From positions 5,549,742-5,613,741 of the forward strand of contig OZ025877.1 of the NCBI GenBank assembly GCA_964019415.1: a DNA stretch of 64,000 nt, written 5' to 3'. Source of the stretch: Ianthella basta. Its lineage: Eukaryota > Porifera > Demospongiae > Verongiida > Ianthellidae. The notes under the pieces are model-generated. The model made no database searches, was not told the origin of the DNA, and saw nothing but the letters and a program-made list of their open reading frames with translations. Positions 23,103-33,084 of this stretch are shown piece by piece; positions within the stretch are counted from its first letter, which is position 1; each line of letters starts with the position of its first letter. The translations under genes were made by a program, and so were the position numbers.

Positions 23103-24041
23103 ATGGCGGTCGCCAATGGATTGTTGGCCTATCTCAAAGCTTTTCGCCAGCGCGCTGACTATGAGTCAATGCGGAACCAGATCCTGAGTAAGTATGATGG
23201 TAGCTCAATTCGGGCTGCAAAGGACATTCTGTGGAGAGATTGTAGCACTGATCTGGCGAGATTACAGCTGGAGAAGAAAGTAAGGCGAAGCTCTTCCACG
23301 CGCTCTCAGGAACTGGCTGACCTCGATGATATCATCGAGGCTTTTGATGCGCTAGACAGCGATGCTAGTCTACCGGAGGTCGTTTGTTCTGCGGAGGACC
23401 TCCTACAGATGCCACAGCTTCTCCCACTGTGTGGCACTGAGCAAGTGGCTGAGGATATTCGCGCCTTACGCGTAGATGTCTGCTCTCGTCTCGAGGGTAT
23501 TGACAAGCGTCTTCAACTCCCCTTCCCTGCTCCCTCTGTGTCTGAGAATGGGTCCAATACAAATCCGCGTAGTAATTCGCCCCCAAGGCAAGCTCCTGAC
23601 ACCTACGATCGCAGAAGCAATGTTATTCTCTTTGGCATTCCTGAAGACAAAGATCTTTCAGTTGTCTCTGATGTTCTGCAGGCTGTCACTGGTAGCCACA
23701 TTGCTGCCAAGGACACATTCAGACTGGGCAAACAGTTGAAGAGACCCCAGCAGACAGGAAAACAACAGTCAAACAAAGTCTCTGAAAAGAACCGCTCAGC
23801 GCCAAGCACTCATTCTTCGTGCACATCTGAACCACCCCGACCCAGACCTATTCTCATCAAGCTCAACTGTCCGTGGGACAGGCGACTTATCCTCGCTGGC
23901 AAAAAGCGGCTGTCGAGCATCAATGGAATGGAAAGGTATTTCTTGCAGCCAGACCTTTCAATAGATGAACGCAAGAAACGCAGAGACGCATATTTGGCAT
24001 GGAAAACACCAGCTAGTAGCCCTTTGTCTGATTCGCAATGA
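23103..24041 (+). CDS. LINE ORF1 protein (nucleic-acid binding)
   Basis: An open 312-codon ORF. The start is the ATG after GCGCGCAACAAG, MAVANGLLAYLKAFRQRADY. The N-terminal 150 residues are helical and charged with a likely coiled-coil region, then a Pro/Ser-rich hinge, then a C-terminal fold with RSNVILFGIPED, FRLGK, RPRPILIKLNCPWDRRLILA and a basic end. This arrangement is that of CR1/L2-type ORF1 proteins, which coat the element RNA. Its stop codon overlaps the ORF2 start by four bases (ATGA), suggesting termination-reinitiation. No break is seen. Confidence 0.85.
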   Translation: MAVANGLLAYLKAFRQRADYESMRNQILSKYDGSSIRAAKDILWRDCSTDLARLQLEKKVRRSSSTRSQELADLDDIIEAFDALDSDASLPEVVCSAEDLLQMPQLLPLCGTEQVAEDIRALRVDVCSRLEGIDKRLQLPFPAPSVSENGSNTNPRSNSPPRQAPDTYDRRSNVILFGIPEDKDLSVVSDVLQAVTGSHIAAKDTFRLGKQLKRPQQTGKQQSNKVSEKNRSAPSTHSSCTSEPPRPRPILIKLNCPWDRRLILAGKKRLSSINGMERYFLQPDLSIDERKKRRDAYLAWKTPASSPLSDSQ

Positions 24042-26172
24042 CTGATGACTGTGCAATGTTTGTACAAAAGAAACTCTCAATAGTGTCATTTAACTGCCAT
24101 GGATATAATAACGGTCTCTCATACCTACCTGTTCTTCTTGATTCCTTCGATATTGTCCTGTTACAAGAACACTGGCTCTCAGATTCAGAGCTTGATAAAC
24201 TCTGTTTTGATGGTTTTGTCACTCATGCTATATCTGGTTTTGACAACTCTGTACTGCAACATGGGCGTCCTTCTGGAGGCTGCGCTATTCTTTATCGTCA
24301 ATGCTTAATTAACTCTATTAAGCAAGTTAAAACGTCATCTTACCGATATTGTGCTGTCAAGATTGGCTTTCGCAATTGCAACTGTCTTTTAGTAAATGTC
24401 TACCTGCCAACTGACTATCGTTCTGATGCTACCAATGAACAACTCAAAGACACACTTGGGGAACTGTGTGGTCTTATCTCTACAGTGTCACATGATGTTC
24501 TAGTGATTGCTGGAGACAGGAACATGGACACTCGGCGACCGTGCAGCTTCACGGACATTGTACAATCTTTTCTTACGGAGTTGGACCTCTCTCTTGCAGA
24601 TCTGAATTATGCAAATGAGGTTAGTTTTACATATCTGAGTCATAATGGGTCCAAATCATGGATTGACCATGTAGCTGTCTCTAGCTGTTTTCTCCCATTA
24701 GTCAGCAATGTTCATGCAATCAGGGATGGCAGGAATTTATCTGATTCTTTAGTCTTCTATCTGGACTTGCCATGCACTGTAGCTGACCATACATCTTCTA
24801 CAGTCCCTGAACCAACCACAAGGGCCTGGTACAGAGCCACTATTGATCACATTGACAAGTACCAGACTACAGTTGAGCACATGCTTGAGTCTTTGAACAT
24901 GATGTTGGATGATGCCATTATCACCTGTTGTGACCCAGCCTGCACAGCTCATCAACAACAGCTTGAGCAGGTGTGTGATCAGCTTGTTAAGTGCCTTAAA
25001 GTTGCTGGGAACTGCTCAATCCCAGGCAAAGGCCCTGGCAAATGACCTCGCATTGCTGGGTGGTCACAGTTTGTCAAACATGAACTACAGGCTAGCCAGT
25101 GGTGGCATAAGCTGTGGCTTGATACCGGTTCCCCTTCTGCTGGTGTTCTGTTTCAGCTTAAAAAGCATTACCACCGCAGATACAAATACGCTGTACGACG
25201 TGTCAGGAGAAGACAGGATCAGATCAAACGTACAAAATTGGCTGAGGCATTGCTCCAAGATCCCAATCGTGGTTTCTGGTCTGAAGTGCATCGACACTTT
25301 GGTAACAGCAAAGCTACTCCATCTCCAGTTGTTGATAGTGTTACTGGGTCTGGCAATATTGCCAATTTGTTTGCCAATAGTTTTAAACAACTGTACAACT
25401 CCACAGACTCTTCTGCCGCTGAAGAACTGCTGGATAATCTTAATTCAGCTCTAACTTCAGCAGAGATTGAGCACATTTCTATATCACCTGATACAATCCA
25501 TGAGGCCATTGGGAAGCTTAGGCATGGTAAGATTGGTGGTGACACGTTGGCTTCAGACCATATTCTGAACGCACCTGCCTCATTACATCAGTTTCTGGCT
25601 CGTCTGTTTACAACACTGCTGAGACATGGCTTCATGCCAACTGCACTGCAAGATGCCACTATTCAGCCTATTCCTAAGGGCTCTAAAGATCCTTCCCACT
25701 CTGCAAACTATCGTGGAATAGCCCTTGCTTCCTCTCTAAGCAAAGTCCTAGAGTGGTCCATTCTGATCACCTGGAATGAATTCTTTATCACGAGTGATTT
25801 ACAATTTGGCTTCAAATCTGGCTTTTCTACTACCCTTTGTGCTGGTGTCATGAAATCTGTCATCAAACGTTACTTGAATAAAGGTTCAAAAGTGTATGCT
25901 TGCTTGATTGATGCCTCAAAAGCCTTTGACACAGTTGACCACGGCATCCTGTTTCCGAAATTGCTTGAAAGAAGAATGCCCAAGCCTATTGTACGTCTGT
26001 TATTGCAGTGGTACAAGTCTCAGAAATTGTGTGTTCGATGGCTGGGTAAATCCTCTGACCACTTTGAGGTCTCCAATGGGGTTCGCCAAGGCGGTGTCCT
26101 TAGCCCAATATTGTTCACAATTTATCTTGATGGCCTGCTAGATTCACTTCGTACTGGTGGTCGTGGCTGTTA
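24038..26172 (+). CDS. LINE ORF2: endonuclease and first part of RT
   Basis: Starts at the ATG of the ATGA overlap. The apurinic-type endonuclease spans about residues 10-220: LSIVSFNCHGYNN, LLQEHWLSD, VIAGDRNMD (usually GDFN or GDLN) and SWIDHVAVS. RT follows: QPIPKGSKDPSHSANYRGIA, IDASKAFDTVDHGIL (motif A) and NGVRQGGVLSPILF (motif B). One in-frame TGA (25043-25045, in GPGK*PRIAG) interrupts it; CGA to TGA by CpG loss would explain it. The frame is cut at 26172 by the Harbinger and resumes at 28930 with the YADD motif. Confidence 0.85.
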
Positions 26173-26302
26173 GGCGGCGGTCACACTACGGCGAAAATGA
26201 TGGCGACGGTGACGGCGGCGGTTACGGTGACGTTTCCGGAACGTGGCGGGTCGGTCACACTGCTACTATTACCGAAAGATTATTTGTATAGACAAAGAGA
26301 AA

Positions 26303-27628
26303 ATGGCGGACATCGTGCTCGTGTGCATTTACCTTTTTTCCTTGTTTCAGCTTGGCGGCGGCTATGCTCATTGCAGGAATCGACTTCGCAGGACCCTATT
26401 TACTCTTCTTCGCCAGCGCTGCTTGCGGAAAAGTTGGGAATCGCTGTTACGGCTGCTTTTTGTGCCGTCACTCTTGGCTCAGCCCGCTTTCCAGGATATC
26501 ATCCGTTCTCTTCGGGCTCCACGACGATTTTGGGCAGCGCCAAGAGACCATGGTTTTTGGGAAGAAGATGTTTGCAACATGTGGCGAAGGATGGGACGAA
26601 GATATCCGGACTGGGAGGAGAGCCAATACCTACAGCATTTCCGCATGTCTAAGGATACTTTCTGGTATCTGTCCCAGACGTATGGCAAGTACTTGGAGAA
26701 GGAAACCACGCATCTAAGGCTAGCACTGCCTCATGCAAAGAGACTAGCCATTGTGTTACATTGGCTAGCTCAAGCTAGTAGTTTTGCTCAACTTGCTGCA
26801 TTGTATGCGATTGGGAAGTCCACAGTTGTTGCTGTGGTACACCAGGGTGTAGATGTACTTCGTGCAAAGTTTGTACCTGAGGCCATCCGTTTTCCCACTG
26901 GATCAGAACTAGATCAAGTCATGGTAGATTTTGAGGCGCTGTGTGGTTTGCCTTGTTGTGGTGGTGCGCTGGATGGCACTTTCATGCCCATCAGGAAGCC
27001 AACAGATTATGGAGACACCTATTTTTGTTACAAACGCTTCTGCGCCATTATTGTACTAGGATGTGTTGATGCTAGGGGTATATTCACTTATGTTAATGCG
27101 GGTCGACCTGGCTCTGTTGGAGACTCGTACACTTATCGTCACAGTACCTTATGGCAGAAGATCCGTAGCGGTGATTGGCTTGCACACTCACCAAAAACAA
27201 TTGAAGGTGTGCAAGTGAGTCCGTTTCTTGTTGCTGATGCAGCATTTCCATTGTCTGCAACATGCATGAAGTGCTACGAAGCAAGTGATTTGCCCCAAAA
27301 GCACAGCTTTAACTACAGCTTGATCCGAACAAGACGCGTTGTCGAGCAAGCATTTGGTAGGCTCAAAGGACGGTGGAAAATTATGGACGGCCAATGTAAA
27401 ATCAATGACCCAGTGTTTGTGAGGCAGGTGGCGATGGTCTGCTGTGCTTTGCACAATGTATGTGAAAGGCACCAGTGCCCATTTGAACTAGGATGGCTTC
27501 CAGATGCTAGTGCTTATGCAGACACCATACCAGCCAATTTACAAGCACATGTGGTGATTGGATCAGCAGCAAGTGTCAGGGATGCAATTGCCAAATACAT
27601 CCATCGCCACAGGCCTGCTCCACACTGA
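26303..27628 (+). CDS. Harbinger transposase (HARBI1-like)
   Basis: 441 residues from the first true ATG (MADIVLVCIYLF). It is a DDE nuclease that cuts and pastes the element. Visible core: GALDGTFMPI with D224, VADAAFPL with D312, and RRVVEQAFGRLKGRW with E348, a full DDE triad. N-terminal to it, LPHAKRLAIVLHWLAQASSF and IGKSTVVAVVH form the helix-turn-helix region seen in HARBI1-type proteins. Length is normal for the family. There is no stop, frameshift or intron. The Myb/SANT-like ORF opposite is its usual partner for nuclear import and DNA binding. Catalytic activity is inferred, not shown. Confidence 0.93.
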   Translation: MADIVLVCIYLFSLFQLGGGYAHCRNRLRRTLFTLLRQRCLRKSWESLLRLLFVPSLLAQPAFQDIIRSLRAPRRFWAAPRDHGFWEEDVCNMWRRMGRRYPDWEESQYLQHFRMSKDTFWYLSQTYGKYLEKETTHLRLALPHAKRLAIVLHWLAQASSFAQLAALYAIGKSTVVAVVHQGVDVLRAKFVPEAIRFPTGSELDQVMVDFEALCGLPCCGGALDGTFMPIRKPTDYGDTYFCYKRFCAIIVLGCVDARGIFTYVNAGRPGSVGDSYTYRHSTLWQKIRSGDWLAHSPKTIEGVQVSPFLVADAAFPLSATCMKCYEASDLPQKHSFNYSLIRTRRVVEQAFGRLKGRWKIMDGQCKINDPVFVRQVAMVCCALHNVCERHQCPFELGWLPDASAYADTIPANLQAHVVIGSAASVRDAIAKYIHRHRPAPH

Positions 27629-27814
27629 TTCGAACAGCTGTTTTAATTATTAGTGAACTGTAGTTGTACTTGTCACAGAATAATAATTGACAATGGTACA
27701 TGTGTCTGCCAGTAATTTTGTAGATGAAATACAACATGGATGCGCTCGCTAATGATGCAATACAAGTGTGCACCAATATAGTAGGGAGTAAACAATCAAA
27801 GTATTAACTCATGC

Positions 27815-28711
27815 TCACTGATTGTCCTTCTTTTCAAACAGTTTTTTCAAGAGCTCAGCTTGAAATGCTTGATTCTGCTGCATCATGTCCATTCGAAATT
27901 GTGCGTTTTGCTGCTGCAGCCTTGCTGATATGTTAGCTTCCAATTTTGCCCTGTCTGCTTCCATTTTCAGCTGGAACTTCATTGCATCCTCCTGCATTTT
28001 TGCATCATGTGCCATCTGCCTTTCCTGTGCTTTCTCCTGCATGTCTGACAATGCCAGCAAGAACTGGGTGGCTGCAGTCCCTTTCCCTTTCTTCTGTCCC
28101 ACTCTGGCAACAGTGGGTGTCTCATCTCCCTTTTTCTTCTTACTAGGTGGCAGTGGAATGTCATCTTCATCCTCTTCACTATCACTGTCTACCACACTCC
28201 TGGATGGGGGCCTTGAAACATCAGGGGTACTGGTAGCAGTGCCAGTAACTTCAGGTTCATCACCAGCTACAGACCTTGCAATAGTACTGGGAGTGGGAGT
28301 CACGGAGTCGTCGACTGCCCCAGGGCCCAAAGATGGATGGTCTTTAAAGCGCTCATGGAATGTTTTGAAGTTAGGCCAGCTACTCTCAGCTGCTTCGAGG
28401 TCTATTTCTGCATCCTCTTCAGTATACTCTTTGCCAGTTTCTCCTTCTTTCTGGTAAGTGGCATACATCTTCTTTCCGTTCTTCAGAATTGTGTCAATTT
28501 TATTGCAGATCGCCTTTTCAGTGTACACATTCGTCCTCCCCAGCTCCTCCGTCAAGTAGGCGTTCAGTCTCGTCGTTGCAATTGCTTCTTTCTTCTTCCG
28601 CGTTATCATTTTGCCACTAAACTCCTCTATGATGTCGGCCCAGATGTCGATCAGTCTTCGTTCGATGTCAGGTGTCCATTTGGCTCTCGTTTTCTTGCTT
28701 CCAGACGCCAT
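27815..28711 (-). CDS. Harbinger Myb/SANT-like accessory protein
   Basis: An open 298-codon ORF from MASGSKKTRAKWTPDIERRL. Residues about 10-110 form a Myb/SANT-like DNA-binding domain (WTPDIERRLIDIWADIIEEF, CNKIDTILKNGKKMYATYQK). Then follow an acidic Ser-rich linker with DSDSEEDEDD, a basic PPSKKKKGDE likely nuclear signal, and a Gln/Met-rich C-terminal coiled coil ending KKLFEKKDNQ. In Harbingers this protein binds the transposase and the element ends. It is convergent with the transposase, the two stops 187 bp apart. No break is seen. Confidence 0.9.
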   Translation of the reverse strand: MASGSKKTRAKWTPDIERRLIDIWADIIEEFSGKMITRKKKEAIATTRLNAYLTEELGRTNVYTEKAICNKIDTILKNGKKMYATYQKEGETGKEYTEEDAEIDLEAAESSWPNFKTFHERFKDHPSLGPGAVDDSVTPTPSTIARSVAGDEPEVTGTATSTPDVSRPPSRSVVDSDSEEDEDDIPLPPSKKKKGDETPTVARVGQKKGKGTAATQFLLALSDMQEKAQERQMAHDAKMQEDAMKFQLKMEADRAKLEANISARLQQQNAQFRMDMMQQNQAFQAELLKKLFEKKDNQ

Positions 28712-28929
28712 CGTTCGCTAGATCGCTCACAGAACACGGTTCACACCTTCGCCTCTATCGTCGCCGTCACCGTCACCGTGGCGACCGCTGTCACGGCGAC
28801 GGTCACGGTACGGCAGGGTCACGGTCGCGGTCCCGGTAAGTTATTCGTAGTGTGACCGCAAAAACGTGACGTCACCGTCACCGTCGCCGTCACCGTCGCC
28901 GTCACTTTCGCCGTAGTGTGACCGCCGCC

Positions 28930-29743
28930 TTACTGGGAGGATCACTTCTCTGGGGCTTTTTGCTATGCCGATGATCTGACCATTCTTGCTCCATCCCTAG
29001 ATGCCCTTAGAAAGATGCTTGCCCTATGTGAACAATATGCTCAGGCTCATGGGATTCAATTCAATGCTGACAAGACTCAACTTATATGTTTTAGACATAC
29101 TGCAGCTTCTGATCATACCCGCTTCTCACTCTGTGGCCACTGCCTGCCTATGGTTGATTCAGTCGTTCACCTTGGGAATACTCTGCAGTATGATTTGTCT
29201 GATAAGCTGGATATTCATTTAAAATCAATGGCATTTATCCACCAGGCTAACTCTGTCCTGTTTCGATTTAAGGGGTGTAATCCAGAGACAAAGATGAAAC
29301 TATTCAATGCCTACTGTCTTTCACTGTATGGGTGCGCATTGTGGAGGCTCGATGCCCCAGACATCCGATCTCTTCATGTGTCGTTTAACAATGTTATCAG
29401 ACGAATTTGGAATCTTCCACACAATTGCCATACGTCTATTGCCCATGCTGTTGGATTTACTAAAAGCATTTACAACATCATTTATTCCAGATTTATCAGA
29501 CTACTTTCCACATCTCACCCATCTAGTTTCATTCGTTCTGTTTTTCATGAAAGTTCTTTAGTATGTAATTCAGGTTTTATTGGGTACAACTGTATGTTTG
29601 GTCATTCTCATTGTAAATCTTACCCCACCGATCATGTTGCTGTGGGTCATCTAATTAGAGAGATCCGAGATACTCACTCTGTAATTCCCCATTTTGCTCA
29701 GTCAGAATTAGACTTTATTGTATCCTCAGCCTCCACCATGTAA
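28930..29743 (+). CDS. LINE ORF2, continuation (YADD to C-terminus)
   Basis: Resumes the RT right after the Harbinger: YWEDHFSGAFCYADDLTILA, with the catalytic YADD box, then the thumb and C-terminal region (GIQFNADKTQLICFRH, LGNTLQ, YGCALWRLDAPDIRSLHVSF) to a stop at 29741-29743. The frame across 26172/28930 is exact once one TTA copy is discounted. No further stop is seen. Confidence 0.85.
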
Positions 29744-29820
29744 CTTAACTTGTGTTGTTTCTGCTCTTTTGCACCTTCACTGGTGTGTTTTTCAATAATA
29801 ATAATAATAATAATAATAAT

Positions 29821-29847
29821 CCATGTACATTGAAGCGCTGTGGTATA
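29821..29847. repeat. Hairpin-repeat arm, right of LINE
   Basis: The reverse complement of this arm, TATACCACAGCGCTTCAATG, matches the left arm at 23000 and the palindrome at 2143. Flank resemblance continues (AATATATACGTC...CTAGGC here, GATATATACTCCGTC...CTAGGC after 2221), confirming family membership. Confidence 0.7.
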
Positions 29848-30846
29848 GCTAATATATACGTCAGCTAGGCCTTTAAGTTGCGCAGAGAAAATCACGCCGT
29901 TGTCGTAGAACGGTAGCTTCGCAGGGCTAGGTGTATTCAGGCTATCAAGTTTAACAAATGAAAGTAGCATCCGTAGCAACAAAGCTAGCGAGATGGTAGT
30001 TGTTGCACAGTGTTCTTTTCTTGTGCCGCGTTGACTTCTTGAACTGCTCATGTGCCGACTGTTGTAGTTATTCTGAGGAGGAACACAATTTTGCGGCACC
30101 GAAGATGCATCTGTGCATCACAGATAGAAGGTGAAGGAGACAGAGAGCTGAGCTGTTGTTTGCTGTTCATTGCAATTTGTTATGATAACTCTTACTCATA
30201 TTTGGATTATGATAACATTAACAGTGCAGTAACAGTGCAGTGCAGTATATAATTATTATTTGCCGTTGCTAAGTGGTTGCTATGTTTATTGAGTGACTAT
30301 AAAAGTGCTACTTGCAGTCAGAGGTGACAATTTCTTATCAGACAGAGATTATACCTTATTGGAGAGAGATTATATCTTATTGGAGAGCAAGAATATCTAA
30401 TCGGGTTCACAAAATATCTAATCGGGTTAGGTGTGATTCAATCAATAGCAACAACACTTCACATGCAAGTGCTTGCATTCTGATCAAACACAAGAACAGT
30501 TCAATGATGCATACAGTAACTCTACACTACCCAACCATTAATGTGGTTGGGTTTTGAATATCTATGATGCCACTGTAGTTTCAGTCATGGAAAGGGGCGC
30601 AAAAAGCTTCATTCTATTGGAAGCACTGCCGTTTTACCGTACTACAGCTGTTGAAATTTGTGCGTCGATGGTGGTCGATTCTTCCGCACGAGAGGACCGG
30701 GTCGGAAAGACATTTCAAGTAGCTATAGCTAGCTAACGAACGAACATTGAGACTCAGATCATACTGAAGTCAACTGCACCCATGTTATCTATTCATATCA
30801 CCCATTAGCACAGTCATCTCTCAGCTGCAACTGCTGAAGTCTTCTT
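29848..30846. other. No recognisable gene
   Basis: AT-rich intron sequence with short direct repeats such as two copies of AATATCTAATCGGGTT near 30390-30426. The part near 30733-30785 is shared with about 5437-5490. Confidence 0.4.
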
Positions 30847-31110
30847 TCAGCTGCGAATCAGATGTACAGTGGGGAGGTACAAGTATTGATACCTTCTACC
30901 CACTACCAATCCCATTCCTCTTAACAGTGTGCAACATAGCGTCAGAGTGAATTTCCTTGTTGGTTCAGACTTTGCATTCCTCCTTGTTTCTTGTAAAGCC
31001 ATGAAATCTACATTGTGCAATATGAAATCCAGTCCCAGTTGTTCCAGTTTTATCTTAGATGCCAGGCAGCAACAGTTACCAGTTGCAAAGTATAGAGGTG
31101 GCAGTGCAGG
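30847..31110 (-). pseudogene. LINE endonuclease N-terminal fragment
   Basis: The minus strand reads LASKIKLEQLGLDFILHNVD followed by FMALQETRRNAKSE, the first conserved block of an apurinic-type LINE endonuclease (…QET). The rest of the domain and RT are absent, and later sequence (GMGLVVGRR) is only loosely alignable. It is a small relic, perhaps of the same group as the LINE at 35458-37690. Confidence 0.55.
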
Positions 31111-31225
31111 AAAGAGATGATGAGACTGAGGCATTCTTCACTTTCGCTTGATGGTTGAACGAGGTTGCAACCTGCCATGTTAAGGAGCCCCTTACAAGTT
31201 CATGGTATATTCAGAATGTACAGTA

Positions 31226-31959
31226 TACCATATTGCTGGAAAATTTGGATCGGTGCAAATTTTTGTTTATTTAATATAGCTCACCTATGAAAATAAATAC
31301 TACAAAATGTTGTAAGCTGTACCCATTCCTTACTAGTAGCTCTAGAGTCGAGTCTTTATGATCACTTGTACTAGGCAGCTCAGCGGAAGCATCACTCTGT
31401 TTCCGTTTCTTACTTGCTGACGAAGCAGTTGTAGTGGTTGCTAAAGCTGATTCGATTAACTTCTTGGCTTTCGCTGTGTGGTTAGCGACTCCTTGAAATC
31501 TTAGTACGCACGGTATTTCCAGTCTCCATTGAGCTAAATCTGTGGAGAACCATCTGGAATCTGTCATGCGGCAAACGATGGATCCATCTTGGCATAGGTA
31601 GAGAGAGCATGTGGACGCGATCTTCCTCGGAGCGTGGCCTATGACGGTATCGCTGCAGCCTGCCTTCACAACCTGCTTTCACTGCAGCCACAGCTAAATG
31701 GTCGACCCTGTTCCCATCCTTGCGCCTACATGGAAATTCCTGTCCAACCACAGCATCCCAGATGTCTTTGCAGACGTGGTAACCCCTCACCATTGACTCC
31801 ACCGAAAACGACAGCATTTTTGACATGTGTACTTGCTAGGAGGCATGGAATTATCCATGCACGCACACATACGAAATAAGAATATGAAAATAAAATCTAA
31901 AGGCCTTACAGCCATTTATACAAAAATTTGCACTGTCCAAAATTTCCCGCTATATGGTA
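31226..31959. mobile_element. Small TIR element carrying only a HIRAN-like ORF
   Basis: Inverted repeats of about 42 bp (TACCATATTGCTGGAAAATT at the left; the complement of TACCATATAGCGGGAAATTT at the right) are flanked by TA (31224-31225, 31960-31961). TA duplication and end style suggest the Tc1/mariner/pogo superfamily. There is no transposase in 734 bp, so it must be moved in trans. Its one gene is HIRAN-like, on the minus strand, filling most of the element. Confidence 0.8.
31271..31826 (-). CDS. HIRAN-like domain protein of the TIR element
   Basis: The minus strand reads MSKMLSFSVESMVRGYHV, then ...DIWDAVVGQEFPCRRKDGNR, AVAAVKAGC, VIGHAPRKIASTCSLYL, DGSIVCRM and LEIPCVLRF, then a basic KKRKQ patch. 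Order and spacing match HIRAN domains (HLTF/Rad5 N-terminus), which bind 3' ends of single-stranded DNA at stalled forks: G-Y-h-G start, R(D/E)xxNxxDxxAV, vGH(l/v)PkeiA, and the final P-x-x-L/F strand. A 13-bp tandem duplication (two GTGAAxGCAGG units side by side) shifts frame in the middle, so this copy is probably broken. About 150 residues without the shift. Confidence 0.65.
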
Positions 31960-31961
31960 TA

Positions 31962-32975
31962 TAGTGGAAATGTTCCAGAGGATACATTTTTGCATTTTTC
32001 ATGATTTGGCCAATTTCGTGAAAGTTTTATCCACGAAAGCTCATTTTCGAATTGCATTGTGGGCCCTTTGCTCCTGTTAGATGTGCTTATAGTGCTGATG
32101 AGGCTAGGTCTGAGCCTCTCACCCATCATAATGACCCCTTATCAACCCAGTGAAACTCCAGAGGCTGTTAAAGTAACAACAGGAATGTGTCTGCTCTCCT
32201 CAGTTTCAGTTCCAGCTCAAATGACAACGGCTCTGGATCGTTGACAGCTCAGCATAAGGCTCAGTTTGCTATCTACACAGGGGAGTCAGCGAATAAGCAG
32301 GGCGGTAGTGATGTATTCCAAGCATGATCTGAGGGTAAGTGCTGTTGGAACGTGGAAGTTGAAATACAAAGAGAATTATGAAAGAGGAAGCGGCTGACCT
32401 GCTTACAATTGAAGTGCTGGTAGCTTCTTACACACCCTTCAATTGGAATGGAAGCTCCAGCCTTGAAGCCATAGCCAAACACCTGTCTTGCTTGCTCCTT
32501 GCTCCTAAAGTGCACAATGTTAAAACACAAAGTGAATTAACAACACACAAATTGCAAAATTAAAACCACAAGATGTCTGTTTTTCGAGTGAGATTATGAA
32601 TTTTCTTCCGCAAATGTTTTCTGCTATACCGTAGTACTTTGAAGAATGAGTGTACATGTGTCGTCATATTAAGATAGTAGCCATAATAAAATGGCATAAG
32701 TATTTGGTACATCAGCTTACTTAAGAGAATGTGTGTACACATGACATATAAACAGCCTTTACCCGACATGTCAGCTGTCACAGGTGGAAATGGTTGTTTC
32801 TATATCACACCTTTCCACCATGCTGTCTGTTCCTTTGCTGTTCAAGGGATCCAAATTTGTTTGGTGCTGTAGAAAGTTGCTTACATGTTCTGAGGCTTAA
32901 TCTGAAACTTGAGATTTACTTGATTTTCAGATTGCAACTTGTAGTGATATTTGTATGTTGTGTTCTATTCCATAG
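31962..32975. other. Intron sequence, no gene seen
   Basis: Intron between exons 8 and 9. Nothing recognised. Confidence 0.4.
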
Positions 32976-33084
32976 GAAATTTGATTACAATATTGCCCAC
33001 TTGAAGCTTCTTAAATCTTCACTTAGCCATCTGAGGAAACTGTTACCTCACAGCAGGAGCAGGCTTGTCATGGTGAAGCAAGAG
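32976..33084 (+). CDS. Host gene, exon 9
   Basis: Acceptor TCTATTCCATAG, donor GTACCT. It completes the Arg codon of exon 8, giving LARKFDYNIAHLKLLKSS, then LSHLRKLLPHSRSRLVMVKQ and E. It ends in phase 0. Helical, basic. Confidence 0.65.

Larger units (their letters stand above)
26173..28929. mobile_element. Harbinger (PIF) DNA transposon, looks intact
   Basis: The terminal inverted repeats start GGCGGCGGTCACACTACGGC and run about 60 bp with about four mismatches. They are flanked by the 3-bp duplication TTA (26170-26172 and 28930-28932), as expected for PIF/Harbinger. GGTCACACT is repeated again inside each end, and GACGGTGACGG-like units line the right end. Inside lie two convergent open ORFs, transposase (+) and Myb/SANT-like (-), the usual pair for this superfamily. 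It inserted in LINE ORF2 just before the YADD motif. Confidence 0.95.
23046..29820 (+). mobile_element. Two-ORF APE-type LINE, split by a Harbinger
   Basis: A non-LTR retrotransposon with ORF1 (23103-24041) and ORF2 (24038-26172 continuing at 28930-29743), ending in an (AAT)n tail at about 29796-29820. The boundaries are set by the hairpin arms outside, so the 5' start is approximate. Removing 26173-28929 and one TTA joins ORF2 in frame across the break. ORF layout and motifs fit the CR1/L2/Rex1-like group. It is near full length, with one internal stop in ORF2. Confidence 0.85.

Noticed and set aside
27885-28457. 190-codon plus-strand ORF within the Harbinger
   Set aside because: It is the antisense shadow of the Myb/SANT-like gene; its composition is the complement of that gene's charged regions and it resembles no family.
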